Part shown: piece after piece, positions 1-7,670 of the stretch
Numbering within the stretch: position 1 is the stretch's first letter
How the letters are laid out: each line of letters opens with the position of its first letter
Source: Vibrio coralliirubri
Lineage (GTDB): Bacteria > Pseudomonadota > Gammaproteobacteria > Enterobacterales > Vibrionaceae
Assembly: GCF_024347375.1 (NCBI RefSeq)
Contig: NZ_AP025471.1
Span: forward strand, 1,922,001 to 1,986,000
Length of the DNA stretch: 64,000 nt
Direction of reading: 5' to 3'
The notes under the pieces: generated by a model
What the model saw: the letters and a program-made list of their open reading frames with translations, nothing else
The model's database searches: none
What the model was told of the DNA's origin: nothing
Made by a program: the position numbers and the translations under genes

Positions 1-194
1 CCTGCTGCTGGCGTTGTCGCAGAAACAATAGCGCGATCTTTATCACTGTGGTTCATCAGAGTCGTGAATACTGCGCTGTTCACTGCTGAAGGCGGTGTTG
101 CACGAGCGTACGCGTCATGAACCATAATGTCGCTGTTGGCGTGAGCAAGAGGAGTGAGCAATAAGCCTGCTAGAGCAAGTGCTTTTAACTTCAT
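1..194 (-). CDS. Periplasmic copper chaperone PCu(A)C (partial, 3' end outside window)
   Basis: Reading leftward from an ATG at 194, the visible 64 residues start with a signal peptide (basic start, Leu/Ala core, cleavage near AHA-NS) and continue with a mature start, DIMVHDAYARATPP, typical of the PCu(A)C (DUF461) family. These proteins bind Cu(I) in the periplasm and pass it to the CuA site of cytochrome oxidase, often together with SCO proteins. An AAGGAC ribosome site lies just upstream. The Met/His copper ligands further in are mostly beyond the window edge, so metal binding is inferred from family and context. It is the last visible gene of a minus-strand cluster behind the SCO1 gene, 85 bp away. 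Confidence 0.85.
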   Translation of the reverse strand, partial: MKLKALALAGLLLTPLAHANSDIMVHDAYARATPPSAVNSAVFTTLMNHSDKDRAIVSATTPAA

Positions 195-279
195 GTTGTT
201 GTCCTTAATTTTTATGTTTTGGTCTGGGACCTGACTTTTTTGTTCGAACTTTATTGGTTAAGTTCTTTATTGTTACGTT

Positions 280-876
280 TTACTGCGTCAATTGGTTGAT
301 GGCCTCAACAATCGGCGCTGGCGTTAACGTATGCGGCACTTTAGTAATCAAGGTGCCGTCGGGCTTTAAAAAATAGAAATATGAGCTGTGGTCAAGGGTG
401 TATTCCAACTCTGAACCTTCCAGCTCGGTCTTTCTGAAAATAACACCGTAGTTATGTGCAAGCGTGGTTGTCACATCTAACGGACCACTTAGTCCTTCCA
501 TCATTGGGTGGAAGTATTGTGCGTATTTGTATGAGGCTTCTGCTGCATCACGCTCAGGGTCAAGAGAGACAAACATCGGGCGAATCTTGGCTTTTGCTTC
601 ATCAGAAACTTGGTTAAGTGCTCCGGCTAACATCGCTAGAGAAGTGGGGCACACATCTGGGCAGCGTGTGAAACCGAAGTAAACGATACGAATTCTGTCA
701 TCGGTTTGGTCAAAGATTTCGGTTGGCTGGTTATCTTTGCCGAAAAGGGTTGTTGCAGAGAACTCTTGTTTTGCAGCGTGTTGCTCTTGAGCTTCGTTTT
801 GCCCATCAAGATAGCTTTTGACACCAAAGCCAAGTACAAACGCTACCACCAATGCTAACGACCAATTCTTACTCAT
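280..876 (-). CDS. SCO1/SenC family copper-delivery protein
   Basis: A 198-residue thioredoxin-fold protein anchored by one N-terminal membrane segment (about residues 6-20). The copper-binding CPDVC motif lies at C72 and C76, and a conserved histidine in LDHSSYFYF is at H163; together these are the three SCO1 ligands. Family members load copper into cytochrome c oxidase subunit II or act as thiol reductants in that pathway. Its ATG overlaps the stop of the upstream 146-residue gene by four bases (ATGA type), so the two are translationally coupled. A PCu(A)C chaperone gene follows. Length is normal for bacterial SCO proteins. Confidence 0.93.
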   Translation of the reverse strand: MSKNWSLALVVAFVLGFGVKSYLDGQNEAQEQHAAKQEFSATTLFGKDNQPTEIFDQTDDRIRIVYFGFTRCPDVCPTSLAMLAGALNQVSDEAKAKIRPMFVSLDPERDAAEASYKYAQYFHPMMEGLSGPLDVTTTLAHNYGVIFRKTELEGSELEYTLDHSSYFYFLKPDGTLITKVPHTLTPAPIVEAINQLTQ

Positions 877-1313
877 CTTGCCATCCTTATTGCAGGGTTT
901 ACGGTTTCAACACCATCGGTGAGTTCGCCAAGCCAGGTCATTTTATCCATGGTGCACACAGGTAAAATCACGTCACCTTCATAGGTATTGTCGCCAATAT
1001 TCTTTAATTGAAAACGCGCCGAGCCCATTTCCATCTCTAAGCCAGTGAGTGACAGCATTAATGTGTCAGAGGCTGCGCCTTGCCAAACTACTTTGATTTT
1101 ACTTGGAACGAGTGGCTGTGCCGTCTCACTATCGAGTGTCATCGCCACCGCATTTTGCTCACATGATGTGGTTGAAAGCATGCAGTAATCATCCAAGTTG
1201 ACGTCCGCAGTTGAGTGCTCCATCGCTGATTTAAACTGCTGAATTGCTTGCGGCCCATAAAAGCCTGCCACGAGAGCGATCCCAACAGCAGCAACCTTTA
1301 ATGCAGAGTGCAT
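873..1313 (-). CDS. Small membrane-anchored Cys-containing protein of the copper cluster (unknown function)
   Basis: A 146-residue protein with an N-terminal hydrophobic segment (about residues 4-20) that looks like a signal anchor, followed by an extracytoplasmic domain. Cysteines occur in DDYCMLSTTSCEQN and in LPVCTMDKM, the latter close to methionines. I do not recognise the family. It is the first gene of the cluster and overlaps the SCO1 gene by four bases, so a role in copper or cytochrome-oxidase maturation is plausible but rests only on context and the thiol/Met residues. The ribosome site before the ATG is weak (GATGAG). Confidence 0.7.
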   Translation of the reverse strand: MHSALKVAAVGIALVAGFYGPQAIQQFKSAMEHSTADVNLDDYCMLSTTSCEQNAVAMTLDSETAQPLVPSKIKVVWQGAASDTLMLSLTGLEMEMGSARFQLKNIGDNTYEGDVILPVCTMDKMTWLGELTDGVETVNPAIRMAR

Positions 1314-1411
1314 GTCGTGTTCTCATCTAATTTTATAAGAGCGGCGATGTTATCATACCCCTCAATACGTGCTTGTATCAAAAAGCAATTTTGTGCGTAT
1401 GGTAGAACTAA

Positions 1412-1438
1412 AAAAGCGAAGCCATTGGCTTCGCTTTT
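1412..1438 (-). terminator. Intrinsic terminator of the DUF368 gene
   Basis: A 12-bp stem (AAAAGCGAAGCC with GGCTTCGCTTTT, 3-base loop) with a T-rich tail on the minus strand, 80 bp past the stop of the DUF368 gene. The near-symmetric A/T flanks mean it may act in both directions. Confidence 0.85.
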
Positions 1439-1516
1439 GTCTGTTTATTAGATATGTGAGCTTAGTATTTCTAGGTTCTATCTGTTCTGAACATGTTCCA
1501 GAAGTACGCTGAATGA

Positions 1517-2437
1517 TTAGTCAGCGTTACGCTCTGCGAACTTCTCTAGTCCTAGAACTAAGGCAATCGCAACAAACATCATCACAATCGCCATGACAAG
1601 TTGAGAAGGCTGAGAGGTTACGGCTTCAAAATCAAATGGTGATAGGTTTTCTTGAATCAGAGGAACTTGTTCACCTTTAGAGTTTGTGCGCCAGCTGATG
1701 GTCTCTTTCCACGGCCAGATCTTAGGTAGCGTACCGATCATCAAACCGGTTAAGAATACCAATGTGAAATCGCGGAATGAGCGTAGTAACCAAGAGAGTA
1801 CGTGCGAGAAAGTCAGTAGGCCGATCACACAGCCACTGAGGAATAGCGCAAGCACATCGATTTGGAACTCTTTAACTGCACCAAGAACTGGGCCATACAT
1901 ACCAATCAATAGCAGAATGAAGCTACCCGAGATACCCGGCAAAATCATCGCACAGATAGCAATCGCACCTGCTATGAGAACATTGATGCTAGTCGGTTCC
2001 ATTTGCAGCGGCTTAAGCACGGTAATGCTATAAGCGAAAGCAACGCCAAGCAGCAAAAACACGAAGCGAATCATATCGCGTTTCTCTACTTGCTTAAGAA
2101 TATGGAAAACCGATACCAAGATCAGGCCGAAGAAGAAAGACCACAGTGGAACAGGGTGGGTGACCAATAACCAAGAAATCAGTTTTGCAAATGTCGCAAT
2201 GCTCGTGAATACGCCTGCGAACAGTGAAATTAGGAAGAAACCATTGATGTGATTAAACGCGGCTTTGAAGCCTTCGCGTTTCCATAAGCCAAGTACGCTA
2301 GGGTTAATTCTGCGAATGCTTTCTAGCAGCGTATCGTAGATACCAGTGATGAATGCGATGGTTCCGCCCGACACGCCAGGAACAACGTCTGCTGCGCCCA
2401 TAGCCATGCCTTTGAAAAAAGTACTTAAGTAGTTCAT
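1517..2437 (-). CDS. popT: DUF368 membrane protein, probable undecaprenyl-phosphate translocase (PopT type)
   Basis: A polytopic inner-membrane protein of about 306 residues with roughly eight hydrophobic segments and the DUF368 signature near the N terminus (GAADVVPGVSGGTIAF) and again mid-protein (ILPGISGSFILLLIG). DUF368 proteins have been shown to return the lipid carrier C55-P across the membrane for reuse in cell-envelope synthesis; the Vibrio cholerae chromosome II homologue is the founding PopT. The open frame extends upstream to a TTG at 2476, but the ATG at 2437 (MNYLSTFFKG) fits the family start better. It is a single gene with its own terminator, and faces away from the qrr gene. 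Confidence 0.85.
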   Translation of the reverse strand: MNYLSTFFKGMAMGAADVVPGVSGGTIAFITGIYDTLLESIRRINPSVLGLWKREGFKAAFNHINGFFLISLFAGVFTSIATFAKLISWLLVTHPVPLWSFFFGLILVSVFHILKQVEKRDMIRFVFLLLGVAFAYSITVLKPLQMEPTSINVLIAGAIAICAMILPGISGSFILLLIGMYGPVLGAVKEFQIDVLALFLSGCVIGLLTFSHVLSWLLRSFRDFTLVFLTGLMIGTLPKIWPWKETISWRTNSKGEQVPLIQENLSPFDFEAVTSQPSQLVMAIVMMFVAIALVLGLEKFAERNAD

Positions 2438-2650
2438 TGCTTCATAGAGTTGAGGATGATTTTGTGCAGTATACAAACTTTAGTGTAAAAAAAGTATGAA
2501 TATGCTTTTGGGGAAAGGCTTTTATTACTCTATTAATTGTAACGCAATAAGTTGAAGTGAATATTTGCCTAACATTTACATAACAACCACTTAGTGATTT
2601 GTCATTAACAGCAGAGATGAAACTGATCTCTTATCGATATTGCATCTTGG

Positions 2651-2663
2651 TTGCATTATGCAA
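2651..2663 (+). promoter_or_regulatory. LuxO-type activator site upstream of qrr
   Basis: TTGCATTATGCAA is a perfect inverted repeat matching the TTGCA-N3-TGCAA pattern of LuxO binding sites upstream of qrr genes. It lies about 100-113 bases before the predicted transcription start, normal for a sigma-54 enhancer. Additional half sites (TTGCA at 2671, GCAA at 2685) follow on the right and may form a second site. Confidence 0.75.
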
Positions 2664-2736
2664 ATGCACTTTGCAATTCGCATGGCAAATTCATGGTTTT
2701 TATGCGATGCAGGGCTTATAAAACGTCGAATAAAAG

Positions 2737-2753
2737 TTGGCACGCTAACTGCA
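2737..2753 (+). promoter_or_regulatory. Sigma-54 promoter of qrr
   Basis: TTGGCACG at 2737-2744 and CTGCA at 2749-2753 form the -24/-12 elements. The invariant GG and GC are separated by exactly 10 bases, and the start predicted 12 bases further on falls at the TGACCCT start of the sRNA. Qrr genes are transcribed by RpoN with phosphorylated LuxO. Confidence 0.85.
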
Positions 2754-2763
2754 TTAGATACAT

Positions 2764-2874
2764 TGACCCTTCTTAAGCCGAGGGTCACCTAGCCAACTGA
2801 CGTTGTTAGTGAACTTATGATTTGTTCACAAATATATAGAGCCAATCGCGATTATTGCGGTTGGCTATTTTTTT
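2764..2874 (+). ncRNA. qrr: Qrr quorum-sensing regulatory sRNA
   Basis: About 110 nt. The core at 2783-2812 (GGGTCACCTAGCCAACTGAC followed by GTTGTTAGTG) matches from memory the near-invariant block of Vibrio Qrr sRNAs that pairs with luxR/hapR-type, aphA, luxO and luxMN mRNAs via Hfq. Stem 1 pairs GACCCT (2765-2770) with AGGGTC (2781-2786). A later stem pairs GTGAAC with GTTCAC. The last is the terminator stem GCCAATCGC/GCGGTTGGC followed by seven T. A sigma-54 promoter and LuxO-type site lie upstream. Vibrios carry four or five Qrr genes; which number this is cannot be told here, since it is not next to luxO. Confidence 0.93.
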
Positions 2875-2886
2875 GCCTGTCGTTTG

Positions 2887-2918
2887 GCTAACTGCTAACT
2901 GCTAACTGCTAACTGCTA
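2887..2918. repeat. Short tandem repeat, 7-bp unit GCTAACT
   Basis: Four full copies plus a partial fifth, 13 bases past the end of the qrr terminator. No coding role is visible. Confidence 0.9.
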
Positions 2919-2978
2919 TTTCCCCCATGTTCCAAGCAAAAAAAAAGCTAGCCACCATTGGCGACTAGCTTAAACTTT

Positions 2979-3099
2979 TCTCGAATCTCGAATCTCGAAT
3001 CTCGAATCTCGAATCTCGAATCTCGAATCTCGAATCTCGAATCTCGAATCTCGAATCTCGAATCTCGAATCTCGAATCTCGAATCTCGAATCTCGAATC
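2979..3099. repeat. Heptamer array TCTCGAA, left part (17 copies)
   Basis: Seventeen perfect head-to-tail copies of TCTCGAA and the first bases of another. The array is interrupted by the IS3-family element and resumes on its other side at 4352. The spurious open frame across it encodes a repeated IRDSRFE peptide and is not a gene. Confidence 0.95.
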
Positions 3100-3147
3100 T
3101 GATGTGACCCCATAAAAGTAGACACTTAATACAGAGCATTGAGTGTC

Positions 3148-3462
3148 ATGAAAGTAAAATCACAAAGACAATATACAGACGAATTTAAACGAGAAGCTGT
3201 TCAGCGATCTCTCGATTCTTCTGATACCGTTAAGTCAGTAGCACTATCCTTAGGAATATCGCCGGTGCTACTTTCTAAATGGAGATGCCAAATGACATCG
3301 AAAAAGACTAACTCCCTCCCAATACCTAACCACGGCCCCGAAAAATCCTTTGCACAACTGGAGAAAGAGATCCGTCAATTGAAAAAGAAGCTTGAGATGG
3401 CAGAGCTGGAGAATGATTTCTTAAAGGAAGCGAAGGCTTTCTTCGACAGCCAAAAAGAATAA
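3148..3462 (+). CDS. IS3-family transposase OrfA (helix-turn-helix subunit)
   Basis: About 104 residues from the ATG at 3148 (a TTG at 3139 is also in frame). The N-terminal region (YTDEFKREAVQRSLDSSDTV with SVALSLGISPVLLSKW) is an IS3 OrfA helix-turn-helix that binds the inverted repeats. The C-terminal half (FAQLEKEIRQLKKKLEMAEL) is a leucine-zipper-like coiled coil for multimerisation. The stop follows an AAAAAG run at 3452-3457, where a -1 slip enters the orfB frame. Confidence 0.9.
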   Translation: MKVKSQRQYTDEFKREAVQRSLDSSDTVKSVALSLGISPVLLSKWRCQMTSKKTNSLPIPNHGPEKSFAQLEKEIRQLKKKLEMAELENDFLKEAKAFFDSQKE

Positions 3463-3491
3463 GGTTCGAGTATATCCTTAAGAAGGCCAGT

Positions 3492-4319
3492 GTGAAGCTT
3501 CCTGTCATACGACTATGCCAATGGTTGGGTGTTTCTAAAGCGGGTTATTACAAGTGGCTAACAAGGAAACCATCGAAGCGAGAGACAGACAATGAGTCTT
3601 TAAGTCACTACTTGAGGAGAGAAAGCAAAGCTCAGTATTGTATTCCAGGCTATCGAAAGCTTTGGGAAGCAGCGGTCGCTAACGGCTTTATTTGTAATAA
3701 AAAGCGAGTACAGAGGCTTCTGCAGAATATGGGCTATCGCTCTTGCGCGAGCAAGAAGCGATATGGACGAGCACCAAGACAAAATACGCTTATACCTGCC
3801 TATAACATTCTTGCCCGTCAATTTAAGGTGGATAAACCCGATCGAGTTTGGGTGTCAGATATAACTCAGGTGCGCTGTACTGATGGTTGGCAATACCTGT
3901 GCGTCGTCTTAGATTTGTTTTCACGCAAAGTGATTGGTTGGTCGACAAGTCGCATTAATAACGCAAAGTTAGTGCTAAGAAGCCTGAATAAGGCTTGGAA
4001 ACAAAGGCAGCCCTTAGGTCACGAGCTTTTGTTTCACTCCGATCAAGGTATACAGTATCGAGCGTTGGAGACGATCCGTTGGCACCGTAAACGAAAGATT
4101 AAAGTCAGCATGTCGAGAAAAGGAAACTGTTGGGACAACGCTTGTTCCGAAAGCTTCTTTGCGCAATATAAGAAAGAGTGGATGAACAACTTAGATCAGC
4201 TTTCACGACAAGAAATGACGATGCAGAGTCGAATTTATATCGATACCTATTATAATCCAGTAAGAAGACATGGGACTCTAGGTGGAGTGAGTCCCATGGA
4301 CTTTGAACTAATCAACTAA
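3492..4319 (+). CDS. IS3-family transposase OrfB (DDE integrase)
   Basis: 275 residues from a GTG at 3492. The rve/DDE core is present: D in WVSDITQVRC, D in FHSDQGIQY, E in NACSESFFAQYKKEW. The frame is open upstream of the GTG back to the AAAAAG run at 3452-3457, reading K-R-I-R-F-E-Y-I-L-K-K, so the working enzyme is most likely an OrfAB fusion made by -1 frameshifting, as is usual for IS3. No internal stop or missing motif is seen. Confidence 0.93.
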   Translation: MKLPVIRLCQWLGVSKAGYYKWLTRKPSKRETDNESLSHYLRRESKAQYCIPGYRKLWEAAVANGFICNKKRVQRLLQNMGYRSCASKKRYGRAPRQNTLIPAYNILARQFKVDKPDRVWVSDITQVRCTDGWQYLCVVLDLFSRKVIGWSTSRINNAKLVLRSLNKAWKQRQPLGHELLFHSDQGIQYRALETIRWHRKRKIKVSMSRKGNCWDNACSESFFAQYKKEWMNNLDQLSRQEMTMQSRIYIDTYYNPVRRHGTLGGVSPMDFELIN

Positions 4320-4351
4320 ACCCCTGTGTCTACTTTTTAGGGGCCATATCA

Positions 4352-4391
4352 AATCTCGAATCTCGAATCTCGAATCTCGAATCTCGAATCT
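4352..4391. repeat. Heptamer array TCTCGAA, right part (5 copies)
   Basis: Five copies of TCTCGAA resume after the IS and end three bases before the malT stop codon. With the left part, the pre-insertion array held about 22-23 units. Confidence 0.92.
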
Positions 4392-4394
4392 GTT

Positions 4395-7103
4395 TTAGTA
4401 CCCCATCAACTGCAGCAAGTTCTCCGCTGTGCTGATTGCTTCTTTACGGTTAGCGATGTTGAGCTTTTGGTAAAGGTTACGGATGTGAGTCTTGATCGTG
4501 GTACCCGCTACATCGAGTTCTTGAGCGATCTGCTCGTTACTGAACCCTGAATAGATCAGACCAAGCACTTGCCATTCACGCTGGGTGAGTGGGCTAGTGC
4601 GCACCAGCTCAGGAATATTCGGGTGATTAACCAAGTTTTCAACAAAGTCTTCATCGAAGTGAACCGAGCGACTGCGTTGGGTGGTGGAGATATCCTTCAT
4701 GATTTGTTGTGCGCGGTGACGTTCTAAATCACCTAAGCCAGGCTTGTTGCTCAACTTATCCAAGATATGCCCGATAGTCCCACCGTCGACTAAGAAGTTA
4801 CCGACCATACCGGTTTGGTTAGTCATATGAAGCGCTTCTTCAAGCAGTACACGTGCGCTGTCTTCATCGTTAATTTGTGTGCGTAACACGGCTTCAACGA
4901 TCAAGTTGCGGTTGGTGTCTGTAATCAGGTGCGAACGCTGGGCTTCACTCTTAAGGAAGGTCAGCGCTTCTTCGGCTTCTTCGTATTGCTCAAGGATGAT
5001 GTGTGCACGAACGATGTTTCGCCACTGAAGTTGGCAGAAGTGGTTGCTTGCCGATTCAGGTCGAACAGCTACACTCAGCCAATCACGTATCGCCTCTTTA
5101 TCACCTTTTACTTGCCAGAACAGAATCAAAGAAAGAGAAGCGTTCGCTGTCCAATCTACGTGGTAAGTCGATTGACGCAATAGGTGCTGAATCTGGTCAA
5201 TAAACTTCGACGCTTTATCAATCTCACCGCGGCTCAATGAAATACGAGCCAACATAGAGTAGCTGTGTAGATGTTTACTCGGAGAGTGGTGTCCAAGGAT
5301 ATCTAAGCCTTTGTAGCAACACTCTTCCGCTTCATCTAGTCGGTTCCAACACCAGAAGATCTGAGCGCGAACACGCAGCAAAAATTCATGCAGAGGCACG
5401 TATTGAAGCTGGTGCTCTTCAATCAATTTGAATGCACTGTCTTGTAGCTCAAATGCAGCTTGAACATAACCTTGAGCAATCAAGATTTCGCTTTGTTGCA
5501 GAATCGCCCATAGAGCCTGATGATAAACCTGATACTGGCGTGCCAGTTTTTCTGTCTGTTGCATCATCGGTAGCGCACGGCTTAGGTTACCCATTACGTG
5601 ATTCACTTCGCCCACAACCGAGGTGGCGACAATGCGGCTACGATAAACTGTGGTGTTCAACTGACTCAACGAAAGCTCAGCCAATTCCAACGCTTTCTCA
5701 GGCTCATTGCTGTTGATGGCAACTTGTGCGCGTAAGGCGTTGTATTGGCCTTGCTGCTGAGTATCGAGTTCAATGTTTCGAGCTTGATATTGAGTCTCAG
5801 CCTCTTCCAACAAAGTACCCACTTGATCATAACGGTGCTGACTTTGTGCAAGCCAAGCACGCAACATGGATAGTTTAGGTTCACTGTAAAGTTGGTCGGT
5901 GGTCAGTTGCTTGATCGCCATCTCTAGTGACGACAGCTCACCTTGGTTGAACATAGGCCAGCCGTGTTCAGTCAGGATTTGAATGATCAGTTCTGGATCT
6001 TCAGCGCGCTGTGCGTGACGTAGTGCTTGGTGTGGTGTGTTTTGCTTGATCCACGCTTTTGCAGCACTTCGATGCAGCTCTGCTTCTTGCTGAGGAATTC
6101 GAGCTTGGCGCTCATGTGCGAGGAATTCACCAAACAAGTTATGGAAGCGATACCAGTTCTTTTCTCCCTCAAGCGGGTAGATGAACAAACCAAAACGGTT
6201 GAGTGATTCGATCATACCTAACGCATCTTCACGCTGTGTAAGCGCACACACAAGTTCATCGTTGAAGTGATCAAGCACAGAACATTGCATCAAGAACTGT
6301 CGGGTTTCTTTGTCTAGCAGGTCGAATACTTCTTCAACCAAGTAGTCCCAAAGATGGGCGTGGTTAAAGTGAGAGAATGACTCTGCGGACTGTGCAAGAG
6401 TGCGTTTTTGGTGTTGTGCTTGCAGCGCGATAAGTTGCAGTGCAGAAGGCCAACCTTCTACATAACTACAAATACTGTCTGCCGTGGTGTCATCAATGCC
6501 GTCGGCTACGCGTTGGTTGAAAAAGCGTGTGGTTTCTTCGGTATCAAACGCCAACGAGTCATTACCTAATTCGATCATTAAGTCACGAACGCGCAGGTTT
6601 GCTGTACCAAGTGGTGGCGTACCACGACTGGTGACAACCAACGTTAGGTTGTCGGGCATGTGTTTGAGGAAGAAGCGCATGGCTTCGTGGATGTCGTCAT
6701 TGTTGACCAAGTGATAGTCATCCAACACCAGAAAACACTCGCGATGGAATTCCGACATCTCGGCAAACACTTCACTTAATAAAGAATGCAGCGATGAAAA
6801 TTGTCGTTTTTCTGCCAGCTTTTGGGCATTCGGGCAGGCATTTTGGGTCGCTTTATTAAGTGATTGAAGTAGGTAGTTGATAAAGCGGAAGGCATCGTTG
6901 TCGCTATCATCAATGCTGTACCAACCCACATTGGGTTTATCTACCAACCATTGTGCAGCCATGGTGGTTTTGCCGTAGCCCGCTGGAGAGCGGAACAACA
7001 CAAGCTTATAGCAATCTGCATTGTGAAGCAGATCGAGAACCCTAGGTCGTAGGATTGCATTATGTAAGCGGCCGGGACGAGTCAGTTTCGAAGGGATCCA
7101 CAT
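4395..7103 (-). CDS. malT: MalT, ATP- and maltotriose-dependent activator of the maltose regulon
   Basis: 902 residues, the same size as E. coli MalT. N-terminal STAND-type ATPase with Walker A in [15 protein letters not shown] (about residues 38-52) and a Walker B-like VLDDYH. A long helical-repeat sensor region spans about 420-810. A C-terminal LuxR/FixJ helix-turn-helix (about 830-890) contains [20 protein letters not shown]. MalT oligomerises with ATP and maltotriose and binds GGGGA(T/G)GAGG-type boxes to activate mal promoters. It is divergent from malP-malQ. The stop codon nearly touches the heptamer array, so no ordinary terminator separates malT from the repeats and IS. Confidence 0.96.
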   Translation of the reverse strand: MWIPSKLTRPGRLHNAILRPRVLDLLHNADCYKLVLFRSPAGYGKTTMAAQWLVDKPNVGWYSIDDSDNDAFRFINYLLQSLNKATQNACPNAQKLAEKRQFSSLHSLLSEVFAEMSEFHRECFLVLDDYHLVNNDDIHEAMRFFLKHMPDNLTLVVTSRGTPPLGTANLRVRDLMIELGNDSLAFDTEETTRFFNQRVADGIDDTTADSICSYVEGWPSALQLIALQAQHQKRTLAQSAESFSHFNHAHLWDYLVEEVFDLLDKETRQFLMQCSVLDHFNDELVCALTQREDALGMIESLNRFGLFIYPLEGEKNWYRFHNLFGEFLAHERQARIPQQEAELHRSAAKAWIKQNTPHQALRHAQRAEDPELIIQILTEHGWPMFNQGELSSLEMAIKQLTTDQLYSEPKLSMLRAWLAQSQHRYDQVGTLLEEAETQYQARNIELDTQQQGQYNALRAQVAINSNEPEKALELAELSLSQLNTTVYRSRIVATSVVGEVNHVMGNLSRALPMMQQTEKLARQYQVYHQALWAILQQSEILIAQGYVQAAFELQDSAFKLIEEHQLQYVPLHEFLLRVRAQIFWCWNRLDEAEECCYKGLDILGHHSPSKHLHSYSMLARISLSRGEIDKASKFIDQIQHLLRQSTYHVDWTANASLSLILFWQVKGDKEAIRDWLSVAVRPESASNHFCQLQWRNIVRAHIILEQYEEAEEALTFLKSEAQRSHLITDTNRNLIVEAVLRTQINDEDSARVLLEEALHMTNQTGMVGNFLVDGGTIGHILDKLSNKPGLGDLERHRAQQIMKDISTTQRSRSVHFDEDFVENLVNHPNIPELVRTSPLTQREWQVLGLIYSGFSNEQIAQELDVAGTTIKTHIRNLYQKLNIANRKEAISTAENLLQLMGY

Positions 7104-7670
7104 ATCGAAGTTTTACACCTATTCCGTGGCTATGTTCTGGAATATCCCAATCTATCGTTGAGTGCACTCCAATGACATTAGCCTAATTACTTAAGTCTTT
7201 ACTCATATTACGTGAAGCCAAACGTTACCGACTACGATCCTCCTCAGAAACCTTGCGCTTCTGCATGTTTTTGGGTGTCTACGCCCTTTATTTGAGACTT
7301 TGCTCACGTTGCGGGTTGGTTTTCGAATGTGACTTCGTTCGTCCCTACACTGGAATCTATGCAAAAGATGAGAGTTGGAAATTATTTTCGTGATCTGAAT
7401 ATCAGATTTGACAATGACTTTAATCTGGTTAAATAAAAGTCACATCAATTGAAGTTAAGTTATCGAACGGGAGCTTGTGATCTTAGTCACTCCAAGTTTT
7501 TGTTCGCAGTCAGAACATGAGAGTCAGATCACTAACCCTAAGTCGGTACGCCCCCTACGCCCTCCCATCTACTCCTAGTCAGTTGCGTTAGCGGGAGGAT
7601 GTTTAGTTTATGGTGACCATGCACGATATGTCACAGATGAATTAGAACTATTAAAAGCGAGATTTCTGAA
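7104..7670. promoter_or_regulatory. malT/malP divergent regulatory region
   Basis: 567 bases without a credible gene. Candidate MalT boxes with the GGAGGA core are at 7594-7599 (plus strand, in GCGGGAGGATG, about 70 bp before malP) and 7238-7243 (minus strand). C/T-rich sequence at 7550-7578 contains further box-like GGAGTAG/GGGAGGG on the minus strand, resembling the malE upstream region. A CRP-type site lies at 7476-7491. Box assignment rests on the E. coli consensus. Confidence 0.6.
7476..7491. promoter_or_regulatory. CRP-type site in the malT-malP region
   Basis: TGTGATCTTAGTCACT matches TGTGA-N6-TCACA with one mismatch and correct spacing. Catabolite control of mal genes through CRP is well established in enteric bacteria and expected in vibrios. 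Confidence 0.65.

Larger units (their letters stand above)
2438..2763. promoter_or_regulatory. Divergent regulatory region between popT and qrr
   Basis: The 326 bases hold no credible protein gene. The right half carries LuxO-type sites and a sigma-54 promoter serving the plus-strand sRNA; the left half presumably holds the popT promoter, which I could not assign with confidence. Confidence 0.6.
3100..4351 (+). mobile_element. IS3-family insertion sequence, complete, 1252 bp
   Basis: The ends are 26-bp imperfect inverted repeats (3100-3125 and 4326-4351, 22 of 26 matching) starting TGAT and sharing AAAAGTAGACAC at their inner edge. The flanks show a 4-bp target duplication AATC (3096-3099 and 4352-4355), within the usual 3-4 bp of IS3 elements, although the target is itself repetitive. 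Inside are orfA and orfB overlapping through a -1 frameshift. Both genes and both ends look intact, so the copy may be active. Confidence 0.9.

Noticed and set aside
2591..2788. 65-residue minus-strand frame
   Set aside because: It lies across the qrr promoter and sRNA start, has no family resemblance and no ribosome site.
2979..3100. CRISPR-like regular repeat
   Set aside because: Units are 7 bp and contiguous with no spacers, so it is a microsatellite.
2948..3139. Open frame encoding a repeated IRDSRFE peptide
   Set aside because: It is only the translation of the TCTCGAA array; it has no ribosome site and no protein family.
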